Both the position numbers and the translations under genes were made by a program. The notes below the pieces were generated by a model, which searched no databases, was not told the origin of the DNA, and was given only the letters and a program-made list of their open reading frames with translations. A stretch of DNA of 64,000 nucleotides from Microvirga sp. (GTDB lineage Bacteria; Pseudomonadota; Alphaproteobacteria; Rhizobiales; Beijerinckiaceae): positions 248,001 through 312,000 of the forward strand of contig NZ_JACXAB010000004.1 in assembly GCF_014699075.1 (NCBI RefSeq), given 5' to 3'. Positions 31,913-41,501 of this stretch are shown here, one piece after another (positions within the stretch are counted from its first letter, which is position 1; every line of letters begins with the position of its first letter).

Positions 31913-31991
31913 TTAATTCAAGAGTTTAGGCCCCTTTGCCTTGCTCTGATCTCTTCAAAAATTTGAGATTCTTGCCTCTCGCGAGGAAGGT

Positions 31992-32414
31992 TCAGCGCGC
32001 CAAAGGCGAGCGGGCAATCCGGACCTTTGCGAGGGTCGGACCCGTGACAATGATGCGGGCAGCCTCGAACGAAGGCGGGGCCGTGCGGCCCGTTCCGTTG
32101 CTGAAGCCATAGGGCTCCAGGGGCAGCCCTCTTTGGTCGCGGTCGAGGTTGTTGTTGCCGTTCGTGTCCTGGAAGACGGCGATGGCGTAGGATCCGTCAG
32201 GAACATCAGGGAAGGCGACCTGAAACTCCGCCGCCGGGGGCTGCACAGTCTGGCTATACCGGCAGGAGCCGAAATCGAGGGATCCCGAGCAGATGCCGAC
32301 CAGAATGGAGCCCTGGCCCGGAATGGCGCCCTCCACCTGAACGGTCAGCGGAGCTGCCTCCGCCGCGCCCGTCAGCATGAGAACAGCGATCATTCCAATC
32401 GTCGATCGAAGCAT
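31992..32414 (-). CDS. DUF2141-family exported protein
   Basis: A 140-residue periplasmic or outer-membrane-associated protein. A signal peptide (IGMIAVLMLTGAAEAA) starts at residue 6. The mature part has the family hallmarks: repeated beta strands, PDGSYAIAVFQDTNGNNNLD with a calcium-site-like acidic loop, and GLPLEPYGFSNG. Function of DUF2141 proteins is not known. The start at 32414 is chosen for the signal peptide and an upstream CGAGG; the frame continues 23 codons further. It diverges from the ABC exporter pair. Confidence 0.87.
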   Translation of the reverse strand: MLRSTIGMIAVLMLTGAAEAAPLTVQVEGAIPGQGSILVGICSGSLDFGSCRYSQTVQPPAAEFQVAFPDVPDGSYAIAVFQDTNGNNNLDRDQRGLPLEPYGFSNGTGRTAPPSFEAARIIVTGPTLAKVRIARSPLAR

Positions 32415-32631
32415 GGATGGTGCACCTCGTTGAGCGCCGCGCCTTGAGCGGCCGGCCAGGACAAACTTGGCGCTTGGCTTCAAGAATGCGAGAGCGCACG
32501 GCTCCTCTGGGGATCACATGAACGCGCGCTCTTCCCGAAACTGGAATCGGAGCTAGGTTCCTGACGTGAGGCGGCCACTGCCGACTTCTCTCGAGGAGAC
32601 AGCCATTCCTGCGCGTCAGAACCTGTCGACG

Positions 32632-33585
32632 ATGCCCAAGCCGGCGCCCGCACATACGGAACCGGCGATTGCGGTTTTGAGCCAGGTTCATGTTTGCTTG
32701 GGCGCGCGTGAGGTTCTGCAGGGTTTGAACCTGTCCCTGAACCAGGGCGAGATCTTCGCGCTGCTGGGACGCAACGGGACGGGAAAGACCACCCTGATGC
32801 GGCTCATGACGGGCCAACTCCAGCCGACATCCGGCGAGGTGCGGGTGTTCGGAGGCAATCCCGGCAGGGAGGCTGCGCCTCGCCGGCTGATGAGCCTGGT
32901 TCCGCAGGAGATCGCACTCTATCCGCGCCTGACAGTTCGGGAAAACCTTGAGATCATGGCCGGAATGGCGGGGCTGCCGAAGCGCGAGATTCCCACGCGG
33001 GTCGCGGAGGCGATGGCGTTGGTTCAGGTGGAGGGCCGACAAAGCGACCTGATCGATCATCTTTCCGGCGGCTACAAACGCCGGGCCAACATCGCCGCAG
33101 CCCTGCTGACGCGGCCCAGGCTTCTCCTTCTGGACGAGCCGAGCGTCGGCGTCGATGTGGATGCCCGGCTGTCCCTTCACAGGGCCCTGAGGCAGTTGCG
33201 GGATGACGGCGCGTCCATCCTGCTCACGACTCACGACCTCGACGAGGCCAGGGTCCTGGCTGATCGGATCGGCATTCTCGCATCCGGCCGCATGACCGAG
33301 GAGGGGCCTGTCGGCGACATTCTCCGCCGCATGTTCGGCGACAGACGCGAGGTGGTCGTGACCTTGAGCCGGGAGCCAGGCGACACCGTGAAGAGCGCTC
33401 TCGAACGATTGGGGCTGGCGCCGACAGCCAACCCGCTTGAATGGACCTCATGGTCAGCAGGTGTTGAAGGGTTCGGGGCTCTGCCGGCTGCGCTGCGGCG
33501 GCATGGCATCGATCTGCACGAGATCCGCCTTCGCGAGCCGGGGCTGGAACATGTTCTGGCTCATGTGGAAGGCACACGCTCATGA
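32632..33585 (+). CDS. ABC-2 type exporter, ATP-binding subunit
   Basis: A 317-residue ATPase of the DrrA/CcmA-like drug or polysaccharide export group. Walker A GRNGTGKTT, Q-loop in LVPQEIALYPRLTVREN, signature LSGGYKRRANIA, Walker B LLLLDEPSVGVD, and the switch His in TTHDLDEA are intact. The C-terminal 80 residues form the usual accessory domain. The start is uncertain: ATG 32632 has no clear ribosome site, an in-frame GTG at 32566 would add 22 residues, and a strong GAGGAGA at about 32591 points to an ATT codon, which is too rare a start to call. The permease gene overlaps its stop by 4 nt (ATGA). Confidence 0.9.
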   Translation: MPKPAPAHTEPAIAVLSQVHVCLGAREVLQGLNLSLNQGEIFALLGRNGTGKTTLMRLMTGQLQPTSGEVRVFGGNPGREAAPRRLMSLVPQEIALYPRLTVRENLEIMAGMAGLPKREIPTRVAEAMALVQVEGRQSDLIDHLSGGYKRRANIAAALLTRPRLLLLDEPSVGVDVDARLSLHRALRQLRDDGASILLTTHDLDEARVLADRIGILASGRMTEEGPVGDILRRMFGDRREVVVTLSREPGDTVKSALERLGLAPTANPLEWTSWSAGVEGFGALPAALRRHGIDLHEIRLREPGLEHVLAHVEGTRS

Positions 33586-34787
33586 TCTTTCCGGCCGCTC
33601 GGGTCATGTTCCTGACCTTGCTCAGGGATCGTGGCGCGCTCGCCATGGCGTTCGTGCTGCCGCCGCTGATCTTCGTGATTTTTGCGGCGATCTTCTCATC
33701 CGCCGGTGGCGACCAGCTCCGGCTTCATGTGGGTATCGCCGATCTGGCGCGAACTCCGACGACCGCGCAACTGGTCCAGGTGCTCCGGCGGGAGCCGACC
33801 TTGCGCGTCACCCACAGTGACGATGCCTCGGCCGAGAGCGTGCGCGGCTTGGTGAAGGACGGCGCGGTCGATCTGGGGCTCATCCTCAGGACCGATCTCA
33901 ATGAACGCAGCGCCGGCGCTCCCGTCCTCCTCGTCACCCACGAGGCGCGGGCGATTGCCGGTGCCATCATGGCAGGCCACCTGCAGCGGCTTCTGGCAGT
34001 CCACATGCCGGACGTCGCGTTCGCCCAGGTGCTGGCCGATCTGGAAGCCATCGGCGGAATTACGTCCGAGCAGAGAATCTGGATCGACGAGACCTTCAAG
34101 GAAAAGGCGGACGCGACACGCAACGATCCGCGCATGCGGGACGCGGGTCTGGTCGCTAGCGAATCTGCCCTGCCGCAGAATGCCGGTTGGGCTGTATCCT
34201 ACTATGCCGGCGCCGTCGCGGTGATGTTCCTCCTTCTGGCAGCCGTGCAGGGCGCCGTCGGGCTCATCGAGGAGCGGCGCCTGGGCGTCTATGATCGCCT
34301 GCTGGCAGGACCTGGAGCCATCGCGACGATCATCTTAGGCAAGTTCCTGTTCCTCGTCGCGCAGGGGAGCGTGCAAGCGGCCCTGGTCTTTATGGCGGCC
34401 TACATTCTCTACGGGGTGGATTTCATCGCCTCCTTTGGTCCATGGCTCACCACGACCCTTGCGGTCGCCGCGGCGACGTCCGGCCTTGCCCTGAGCCTGT
34501 GCGTGATCTGCTCCTCCCGTCAGCAGGCGCAGGTGCTGTCCACCTTCGTGGTGCTCATCCTGTCTGCTGCCGGCGGCAGCATGGTTCCGCGCTTCTTCCT
34601 GCCGCCCTGGCTGCAGGAGGCCGGATGGTGGACGCCGAACGCGTGGTCGATCCAGGCTTATTCGTCGGCGCTCACGCCGGGATCATCCTCTACGTCGCTT
34701 TGGACAGCATGGACGATCCTGGTCGCCATGGCGGCAGGAGCGTTGCTCTTCAGCCTGGCTGTCTCGCTTCGCCGCCGCTCCATCTGA
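33582..34787 (+). CDS. ABC-2 type exporter, permease subunit
   Basis: A 401-residue inner-membrane permease. One N-terminal membrane helix (FVLPPLIFVIFAAIF) is followed by a periplasmic region of about 150 residues, then five helices from about residue 205 (YYAGAVAVMFLLLAAVQGA and onward), the ABC2_membrane_3 layout. EERRLGVYDRLLAG is the conserved cytosolic loop that contacts the ATPase. ATGA overlap with the ATPase gene shows translational coupling. No periplasmic adaptor gene accompanies the pair. The substrate is unknown; relatives export drugs, antibiotics or lipids. Confidence 0.9.
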   Translation: MIFPAARVMFLTLLRDRGALAMAFVLPPLIFVIFAAIFSSAGGDQLRLHVGIADLARTPTTAQLVQVLRREPTLRVTHSDDASAESVRGLVKDGAVDLGLILRTDLNERSAGAPVLLVTHEARAIAGAIMAGHLQRLLAVHMPDVAFAQVLADLEAIGGITSEQRIWIDETFKEKADATRNDPRMRDAGLVASESALPQNAGWAVSYYAGAVAVMFLLLAAVQGAVGLIEERRLGVYDRLLAGPGAIATIILGKFLFLVAQGSVQAALVFMAAYILYGVDFIASFGPWLTTTLAVAAATSGLALSLCVICSSRQQAQVLSTFVVLILSAAGGSMVPRFFLPPWLQEAGWWTPNAWSIQAYSSALTPGSSSTSLWTAWTILVAMAAGALLFSLAVSLRRRSI

Positions 34788-34810
34788 CGGCTGACGTTCC
34801 GATACTTCGC

Positions 34811-37267
34811 TCAGGACGATGCATCCTGCTTCTGTCTCTGCCCTGACATGGGGGCGGGTGCTCCCTGTTCATTTGGCTTTTGAGAGTTGCTTTCCAGTTC
34901 AGCCATGAGGTCGTCGGCCATCTGTTGCAGCCTGATGCGGTCCTCATCGGAAAACTCACGCGGCTCCATGTCAATGACGCACAGGGAGCCTAGGGCGAGG
35001 CCGGTGGAGGTGCGCAAGGGCGCTCCGGCGTAGAACCGAATGCCTTTTTCGAGCACGAGCGGATTGTTCGTAAACCGGGGGTCCTTCGTCACGTCCTCGG
35101 ATACGACCACCTCGTCGGTCGCCACCACGTGGCCGCAGACAGACTCCTCGCGGGGAACCTGCCGGCTGGCGTTAAGATCGGGCGGCAGACCCTGCGCGCC
35201 CGGCATGAGCTGTTGCTCCTCCGTGATCATCGACACGAGCGCGATCGGAGCGCCGAACGCTTCGGCAACGCGTTTTGCAACCTCATCGAAGGAATGGCGA
35301 TGCCCTCCTGCAAGCCCAAGGTGCTGCATGGCGGCGAGCCGTTCGTGCTCATTGTCGATCGTAGCAGGCGTTTGGTTGCCACTCGTATCGGAAGTGGTTT
35401 CCTCATGTGCAAGCCACGCACTGACCTGATTGACGCACACATCGAGCGACAGGATCGCCGCATCGGCGGACATCTGCCGGGCCAAATCCTCCGTGTGGGT
35501 TCCCTGTGGCGGAGCGTTCCAGCAGCACACGACCAATTTTACGTGAGGCGCCCGCCGGCGCAAACGCCGGCAGATGTAGCGGGCGAAGACCTGCGGCTGA
35601 GGGTGAAGGTAGGACAGGCACACCACCTCCACTCCGGTGAGGTCAAGTTGCGCCAAAGCACCCTCAGTCACTGCAATCGGCGGCAGGACTCGCGCTCCGG
35701 CTCCGTTCTCCTCAAGAACCTGCGCCAGCATCTCGGCTGCAGCCCGATCGAGCTCCGTCCGTCCCGCAATGCAGAGAATGGGCTTGTTCGGACTGGTCGC
35801 AGAGGATGGGGCCTTGTCAGCGCCATCCGCCTCCTGCGAGGACGATGTTTTCTCCCGAACGTGGTCTTCGACCTCCCTCACCACACAGATGGCCGTGCTC
35901 GCGACCGCGCGCCGGTAGTTGGTGTCGGTGGTGCTGCGCTGGCGATCGTTCTCGGCCAGGCGAAGGGCCGGGATCGCGACATGGTCGTAGAACTCGCGCG
36001 AGGAATGCTCGTCCACGTAATCTTCGGCAATCTCTGTGGCTTCTTCCAGATTGCCGGCGAGCAGGCGCTGGTAGAGGCGTTCCTCAGGGGCGAGAACCGG
36101 ATCGCTGCCGAGGAGGACACCGAGAAACTCGAGCTGCGGAACGTATCGGCCGATCACCACAAGGCAGACGGTCAGGGGCGTTGCCAGGAAGAGCCCGACC
36201 GGTCCCCACAAGGTGGTCCAGAAGATCGCCGCCATGATGATGGCGAGCGACGACAGGCCCGTGCTGGATCCATAGAGCCAGGGCTCGATGACGTTGTTGC
36301 TGATAAGTTCGGCGAGAAGAAACAATCCCACGACCCACAGCAGCATCGACCAGCCCGGGTCGACCGCGAAGGCGAGCGCGATGGGAAAGGTCGCGGCCAG
36401 AAACGGACCGAGATAGGGCACGAAGCGCAGCACCGCCGCCAGCAGGCCCCACAGCACCGCATTGGGAACGCCGATGAAGTAGAGCACGATCCCTATAGGG
36501 ACTCCGTAGGTTAGGTTGACGATAAGCTGCATCAGCAGGTAGCGGCTCACCCGTGCGGCCGCATCGTTGAGTGCCTGCGTGGTCTTCTGAAGATCGCCGG
36601 CGCCCGCGAGCTTGATGAAGCGGTCACGCAGATCCTCCTGCTCGAGCAGGATGAAGATGACGAAGATGACGATCAGACCCGCTGTTGCCAGCGGGGCGAG
36701 GAGCGGACCGACAATGGTCTGGATGATCTCCAGCGGCTGGGATTCGGGTCGCTCGAGCCGGACGGTAACGGGCTCCTGTGAGGCAGGGGGGCTCCCGAGA
36801 GCCGTGCCGGCCTGCTCGGCGGCTTTGTCGGTCGCCTTCTCTGCCCCTGAGATTTCCTTGCTTAGGTCCTGAATGGTGGTCGTGACCTTGTCCACGACCC
36901 CGCCTCCGGGAGCGGAGGTTTGCAGGGCGCGGATCTTCTCCGTAATCGTCGTCTGATAGCTGGGCAAGTTGTTGGCGAGCTGCACAAGCTGGCGGCCGAC
37001 CACATAGGTGAGGCCTCCGATCAGGACGAAGGCCAGGGTCACGGCGATCAACGCGGCAGCCACCCTCGGGAGCCTCAATCGCCGGAGCCGGTTGACGAGA
37101 GGAGTCAGCGCAAAGCTGAGGAGGATGCCGACGGCGAACGGGATGAAGATGTCACGGCCGAAATAGAGCGCTCCGATCGCCAGAACGATCCCGCCGGCCG
37201 TGAAGAGAGACGAGCCTGCCGCAGGCGGTGGAGCCGGCTGAGGGGCAGGGAGAGCCGGATCAACCAT
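34811..37267 (-). CDS. AI-2E/PerM-type membrane protein fused to B12-binding-like and GAF domains
   Basis: A large protein of 818 residues with three parts. Residues about 20-400 form an AI-2E family (PerM) transporter with seven to eight helices, including GVPNAVLWGLLAAVLRFVPY and the signature VPYLGPFLAA. A hinge follows. Residues about 490-600 look like a B12-binding-type Rossmann fold (KPILCIAGRTELDR, VVCLSYLHPQPQVF), without the DxHxxG cobalamin ligand. Residues about 635-785 are a GAF domain with ESVCGHV, DPRFTNNP and RFYAGAPLRT. AI-2E proteins carry peptides, ions or the AI-2 signal in various species. The ATG at 37267 has a GGAAAG site. The GAF domain suggests that transport or signalling responds to a ligand or to redox. 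It is convergent with the ABC-2 permease. Confidence 0.88.
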   Translation of the reverse strand: MVDPALPAPQPAPPPAAGSSLFTAGGIVLAIGALYFGRDIFIPFAVGILLSFALTPLVNRLRRLRLPRVAAALIAVTLAFVLIGGLTYVVGRQLVQLANNLPSYQTTITEKIRALQTSAPGGGVVDKVTTTIQDLSKEISGAEKATDKAAEQAGTALGSPPASQEPVTVRLERPESQPLEIIQTIVGPLLAPLATAGLIVIFVIFILLEQEDLRDRFIKLAGAGDLQKTTQALNDAAARVSRYLLMQLIVNLTYGVPIGIVLYFIGVPNAVLWGLLAAVLRFVPYLGPFLAATFPIALAFAVDPGWSMLLWVVGLFLLAELISNNVIEPWLYGSSTGLSSLAIIMAAIFWTTLWGPVGLFLATPLTVCLVVIGRYVPQLEFLGVLLGSDPVLAPEERLYQRLLAGNLEEATEIAEDYVDEHSSREFYDHVAIPALRLAENDRQRSTTDTNYRRAVASTAICVVREVEDHVREKTSSSQEADGADKAPSSATSPNKPILCIAGRTELDRAAAEMLAQVLEENGAGARVLPPIAVTEGALAQLDLTGVEVVCLSYLHPQPQVFARYICRRLRRRAPHVKLVVCCWNAPPQGTHTEDLARQMSADAAILSLDVCVNQVSAWLAHEETTSDTSGNQTPATIDNEHERLAAMQHLGLAGGHRHSFDEVAKRVAEAFGAPIALVSMITEEQQLMPGAQGLPPDLNASRQVPREESVCGHVVATDEVVVSEDVTKDPRFTNNPLVLEKGIRFYAGAPLRTSTGLALGSLCVIDMEPREFSDEDRIRLQQMADDLMAELESNSQKPNEQGAPAPMSGQRQKQDASS

Positions 37268-37380
37268 GCGCGGTACTTTCCAGTTGAGCTGTCCTGCAGA
37301 CAACTCGGCAGCACCTTGTTGGATCCGATACCCTTAAGCTCCCTGGGGGATGGCTGGCGCGATCAGGCCCCCTTGGAGGC

Positions 37381-38334
37381 CTAACGCCAGCCGTCCAGAT
37401 CGTCCAGGGACAGGTTCGAGCCGCACAGCACGAGGCCGATCACGCTGTCCTCGGGCAGGGATGAGGCAACGGTTTCAGCCGCTGTCAGCACGCAGGCGGC
37501 AGCGGGTTCGCAGAGGAGCTTTTCCTTCTGCAGAAGCCAGCTCACATCGGCAATCACCCGCTCGTCTTCCACGAGAATGATCTCCTTGAGGAAGAGCTTG
37601 GCGCCCGCGACCGTCCTGTGGGTTGCGAATGGTGCACCAAGAGTCCTGGCGATGGAGGTCGGGCGGATCGTCACCGGCTCGCCTGCCTTCAGCGCCTCGG
37701 TCATGGTCGGGGCGCCAATGGTTTCAACACCGTAAATCGTCAGCGAGGGCCGCTTCGCCTTCAAGGCAGCCGCGACGCCGGACATCATGCCGCCGCCGCC
37801 GATGGAGACGAAGACGTGGGTGAGATCGGGGATGTCTTCAAGGAATTCGAGCCCGAGGGTACCGTGGCCCGCGATGATCGCCGGATCGTCATAAGGGTGG
37901 ACGAACAGCCGCCCCTGGCGCTGGTACTCCTCAGCCTTGGCGAAGGCCTCGGCGGCATCGTCGCAGAGTTCGATGCGAGCACCGTATTTCGTCGCGAGAT
38001 CGACGTTGAAGCGTGGCGTGACCTTCGGCATCAGCACGAGGGCGTCGAGGCCCAGCGTCCCGGCGACGCGCGCGACCGCGATGGCATGGTTGCCGCCCGA
38101 CACCGTCACCAGCCCGCGACGGCGCTCTTCGTCGCTCAAGGTGAACACCTTGTTGAAGACGCCGCGCACCTTGAACGAACCGGCAAGCTGCAGCGCCTCC
38201 ATCTTCAAGGTCGTACGCCTGCCGAGCCGCGCCGACACCTCAGGGCTGTCGAAGGCTGGCGTGCGCCGGACCCGTCCGGCGATGCGGCCGCGGGCGGCTT
38301 CGATATCGGCAAGCGTGACGTCAAAGGTGGTCAT
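37381..38334 (-). CDS. Threonine/serine dehydratase
   Basis: A PLP-dependent fold-type II enzyme of 317 residues that would deaminate threonine to 2-oxobutanoate or serine to pyruvate. Lys55 in AGSFKVRGVFNK binds PLP, SGGNHAIAVA near residue 80 holds the substrate carboxylate, and SIGGGGMMSGVAAALK is the phosphate loop. It lacks the C-terminal ACT regulatory domain, so it is a catabolic-type short form rather than biosynthetic IlvA. The gene is divergent from the deacylase at 38492. Serine racemase or hydroxyaspartate dehydratase cannot be excluded from sequence alone. Confidence 0.9.
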   Translation of the reverse strand: MTTFDVTLADIEAARGRIAGRVRRTPAFDSPEVSARLGRRTTLKMEALQLAGSFKVRGVFNKVFTLSDEERRRGLVTVSGGNHAIAVARVAGTLGLDALVLMPKVTPRFNVDLATKYGARIELCDDAAEAFAKAEEYQRQGRLFVHPYDDPAIIAGHGTLGLEFLEDIPDLTHVFVSIGGGGMMSGVAAALKAKRPSLTIYGVETIGAPTMTEALKAGEPVTIRPTSIARTLGAPFATHRTVAGAKLFLKEIILVEDERVIADVSWLLQKEKLLCEPAAACVLTAAETVASSLPEDSVIGLVLCGSNLSLDDLDGWR

Positions 38335-38491
38335 CGTGTCTCCGTCGGGCCGGAATGGGAGGAGGGCGGATCATGGTGGCGCGCGGCCCGCCGCGTCAAC
38401 AGGCAGCCGCCGGTGTATGGGTGATAATTCCGGCTTGACCAAGCGCGCTGCGGGATCGGATGCTCACGCCTTTCCTTGGGAGAAGCACGAC

Positions 38492-39646
38492 ATGTCCTTA
38501 TCGCCCCGCGAGATGCTCGCGCGTCTGGTCGCCTTTCCGAGCGTTTCGACGAGCAGCAATCTCGACATCATCAGCTTCTGCCGGGACTGGCTCAACAGCC
38601 ACGGGGTGGAAAGCACTCTCGTGATGAGCCCGGAGGGCGACAAGGCCAACCTCTACGCCACCATCGGCCCGAAGGTGGAGGGCGGGGTCGTGTTCTCCGG
38701 CCATACGGACGTGGTGCCCGTGGAGGGGCAGAATTGGACCACCGATCCCTGGACGCTGACCGAGAAGAATGGCCGCCTCTATGGGCGCGGCTCGGCAGAC
38801 ATGAAAGGCTTCGACGCGCTCGTGCTGGCGCTGGTGCCCGAGATGGCGAAGATGCCCCTGAAGCGGCCGGTTCATATTGCGCTCTCCTATGACGAGGAGA
38901 TCGCCTGCCGGGGTGCGCCCTCCATGGTGGAGGCCATGGCGCGATCGCTTCCGAAACCTGCTGCCGTGATCGTAGGTGAGCCGACACGCCATGCGGTGGT
39001 GACGGGTCACAAGGCCTCCGTGCAGCTGCGCACGCAGGTGACCGGCTACGCGGTCCATTCCAGCCGGATCGACCAGGGGGTGAGCGCGGTCATGAACGCG
39101 GCCCGCCTCATTGCCTGGCACGAGGACGTGATGGAGGAGAACCGCCGCCGCGCCGATCCGGCCAATCCGTTCGAGCCACCCTACACCACGCTGCATTGCG
39201 GCATGGTGGCGGGCGGCAATGCCGCCAACGTGGTGTCCTCCTCCGCGTGGTTCTTCAGCGACATCCGGGCGATCCCCACGGAGAGCCCGCGCGGCTATCT
39301 GGATCGCTACGAGGCGTATATCCGGGAGGTGGTCGAGCCGCGGATGAAGGCGATAAGGCCGGAGACCGGAATCGCCGTCGAGCTGATCGCCGAGGTGCCG
39401 GGGCTCAGGCCCGAGACCGACGGGGAGGCCGAGCGCCTCATGCGCAGGCTCACAGGCGACAACGGCACTCACGTCGTCTCTTACGGCACTGAGGCCGGCA
39501 TCTTCCAGCAGGCGGGCTGGTCGACGGTGGTCTGCGGCCCCGGCGACATCGCCCAGGCTCATCAGCCTGATGAATATATCGAGATCAGCGAACTGGAATC
39601 CGGCGAGCGTTTGCTGCGGCGCATCATCGGGGAGCTCTGTGCCTAA
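38492..39646 (+). CDS. argE: Acetylornithine deacetylase (ArgE/M20 family)
   Basis: A 384-residue zinc amidohydrolase of peptidase family M20A that would remove acetyl from N-acetylornithine. Metal ligands His71 (SGHTDVVP), bridging Asp103 (GRGSADMKG), Glu136 after the catalytic Glu135 (YDEEIACRG), Glu163 (VGEPT) and the late His of AHQPDEY are present. The central dimerisation domain is in place. GGGAGAAG lies before the ATG. Other M20 deacylases look alike, so the substrate is probable rather than sure. It stands 152 nt before the peptide importer operon and may be functionally separate. Confidence 0.85.
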   Translation: MSLSPREMLARLVAFPSVSTSSNLDIISFCRDWLNSHGVESTLVMSPEGDKANLYATIGPKVEGGVVFSGHTDVVPVEGQNWTTDPWTLTEKNGRLYGRGSADMKGFDALVLALVPEMAKMPLKRPVHIALSYDEEIACRGAPSMVEAMARSLPKPAAVIVGEPTRHAVVTGHKASVQLRTQVTGYAVHSSRIDQGVSAVMNAARLIAWHEDVMEENRRRADPANPFEPPYTTLHCGMVAGGNAANVVSSSAWFFSDIRAIPTESPRGYLDRYEAYIREVVEPRMKAIRPETGIAVELIAEVPGLRPETDGEAERLMRRLTGDNGTHVVSYGTEAGIFQQAGWSTVVCGPGDIAQAHQPDEYIEISELESGERLLRRIIGELCA

Positions 39647-39798
39647 TTGGTAAGCAGGGTGGTCCAAGACAGGGCTAGACCGCCGGCCACTTTCCTGCCT
39701 AACTTCATCCCGGACGGAAGGCACGCGGCCAAGGCCGGCTTTCCGACAAGAAGAACACCGCGCACAGACGCGGGGCTTCCAGAGGAGAAAGAGACACG

Positions 39799-41397
39799 AT
39801 GACCAAACGTACGAAATTTCTTGCCGCCACGGTTGCCGTGCTGATGACCGGCGCTGCCCTGCCGGCCATGGCTGTGACCCTGCGCTATGCCAACCAGGGC
39901 GACCTGAAGTCGCTCGATCCCTATACCCTCAACGAGACCACCACGATCGCCCATCATGGACATGTCTATGAAGGCCTGACCAAGCGCGACAAGGACCTGT
40001 CCATCATCCCGGGCCTCGCCGAGCGCTGGGAGATCAGCGAAGACGGCATGACTTGGCGCCTGTTCCTGCGCAAGAACGTGAAGTTCCACAACGGCAATCC
40101 GTTCAACGCCGATGACGTGATCTTCTCGGCTACCCGCGTACGCGCCCAGGGCTCGAACTTCCAGACCCGCGTGCCGAGCGGCTCCGAATGGGTGAAGGTC
40201 GACGACCACACGGTCGACGTGAAGCTGAAGTCGCCCAACCCGATCATGAATGCCCAGTGGGACACCTGGTACATCATGGACAAGGAGTGGTCGGAGGCGA
40301 ACAACAGCGTTGCGCCGACCCCGGCTGCTGCGACGACGCCGAGCTACGCCTCGCTGAACGCCAACGGCACCGGCCCGTTCAAGATCGAAAGCCACCAGCC
40401 CGGCGTGAAGACCGTCTTCAAGCCGCACAAGGAATGGTGGGGCAAGGTCGAGCATAACCTCGACGAGATCGTCTTCACCCCGATCGCATCCGATGCCACA
40501 CGCGTGGCTGCGCTGCTCTCGGGCGAGGTGGACGTGGTCGAGCCGGTTCCGCTGCAGGACGTCCAGCGCGTCAATAGCAGCGCCAACGCGAAGGTGCAGG
40601 CAGGCCCCGAGCTGCGCACCATCTTCCTGGGCTTCGACCAGACCCGCGACGAGCTTCTGTTCTCGAACGTGAAGGGAAAGAACCCCTTCAAGGACAAGCG
40701 CGTGCGCGAGGCCTTCTACAAGGCCATCGACATCGAGACCATCAAGTCCCGCGTCATGCGCGGCATGGCGACGCCCTCGGCTCTCATGATCGCGCCTCAG
40801 ATCTTCGCGCTCTCGAAGGACTTCGAGCGCCCGAAATATGACGTCGAGGCTGCCAAGAAGCTCCTGGCCGATGCGGGCTACCCGAACGGCTTCGAGGTCG
40901 GCATGGACTGCCCGAACGACCGCTATGTCAACGACGAGGCGATCTGCCAGGCCGTCGTCGGCATGCTGGCCCGCGCCGGCGTCAAGGTGAACCTGATGGC
41001 CCAGCCCAAGGCGCAGTACTTCGCCAAGGTGCTGAAGTCCGGCAACTACAACACGTCCTTCTACCTGCTGGGTTGGACGCCGGGCACCTTCGACAGCCAC
41101 AACGTGCTGTTCGACATCCAGGGCTGCCGCGACAACGCGCAATCCTCGCGCGGCGAGTCGAATCTCGGCAACTACTGCAACAAGCAGCATGACGAGCTGA
41201 CGGACAAGATCTTGGTCGAGAGCAACAAGGAGAAGCGCGACCAGATGATCAAGGAAGCGTACAAGATTTCGACCGAAGACTACTCCTACATCCCGCTGCA
41301 CCAGCAGGCCCTCGCCTGGGGCGTCTCGAACAAGGTGACGCTGACCCAGCGCGCCGACAACCAGGTGCTGCTCTACTGGGCCCAGAAGAAGGAATAG
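39799..41397 (+). CDS. Peptide/nickel ABC transporter, substrate-binding protein
   Basis: A periplasmic solute-binding protein of family SBP_bac_5 (DppA/OppA type), 532 residues. The signal peptide (AATVAVLMTGAALPAMA) is cut near residue 25. RYANQGDLKSLDPYTLNET and YEGLTKRDKDLSIIPGLAERW (split over residues 29-80) are classic for the family, as is WRLFLRKNVKFHNG. It has no lipobox cysteine and so is soluble. AGGAGAAAG precedes the ATG. It leads an operon with two permeases and two ATPases; a palindrome in the mRNA after its stop may raise its level relative to the permeases. The ligand, probably a peptide, is not readable from sequence. Confidence 0.95.
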   Translation: MTKRTKFLAATVAVLMTGAALPAMAVTLRYANQGDLKSLDPYTLNETTTIAHHGHVYEGLTKRDKDLSIIPGLAERWEISEDGMTWRLFLRKNVKFHNGNPFNADDVIFSATRVRAQGSNFQTRVPSGSEWVKVDDHTVDVKLKSPNPIMNAQWDTWYIMDKEWSEANNSVAPTPAAATTPSYASLNANGTGPFKIESHQPGVKTVFKPHKEWWGKVEHNLDEIVFTPIASDATRVAALLSGEVDVVEPVPLQDVQRVNSSANAKVQAGPELRTIFLGFDQTRDELLFSNVKGKNPFKDKRVREAFYKAIDIETIKSRVMRGMATPSALMIAPQIFALSKDFERPKYDVEAAKKLLADAGYPNGFEVGMDCPNDRYVNDEAICQAVVGMLARAGVKVNLMAQPKAQYFAKVLKSGNYNTSFYLLGWTPGTFDSHNVLFDIQGCRDNAQSSRGESNLGNYCNKQHDELTDKILVESNKEKRDQMIKEAYKISTEDYSYIPLHQQALAWGVSNKVTLTQRADNQVLLYWAQKKE

Positions 41398-41414
41398 TCC
41401 GCGCCTGATCGCAT

Positions 41415-41440
41415 GTCCCGGGCAGCGCGCTGCCCGGGAC
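41415..41440. other. Perfect 26-nt palindrome between binding-protein and permease genes
   Basis: GTCCCGGGCAGC / GCTGCCCGGGAC, 12-bp arms with only GC between them. Such stem-loops after binding-protein genes commonly protect the upstream mRNA and lower expression of the permeases. No T run follows. Confidence 0.7.
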
Positions 41441-41501
41441 AATTCATTCGAAGGCCCCGGACGAAAGGCTCGCCCGAGGCGCAGCGATCAAGAGATTGTG
41501 C

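Noticed and set aside
32591..32601. ATT start codon for the ABC ATPase after a strong GAGGAGA
   Set aside because: ATT initiation is known almost only in infC-like cases; the ribosome site is noted but the ATG at 32632 is kept.
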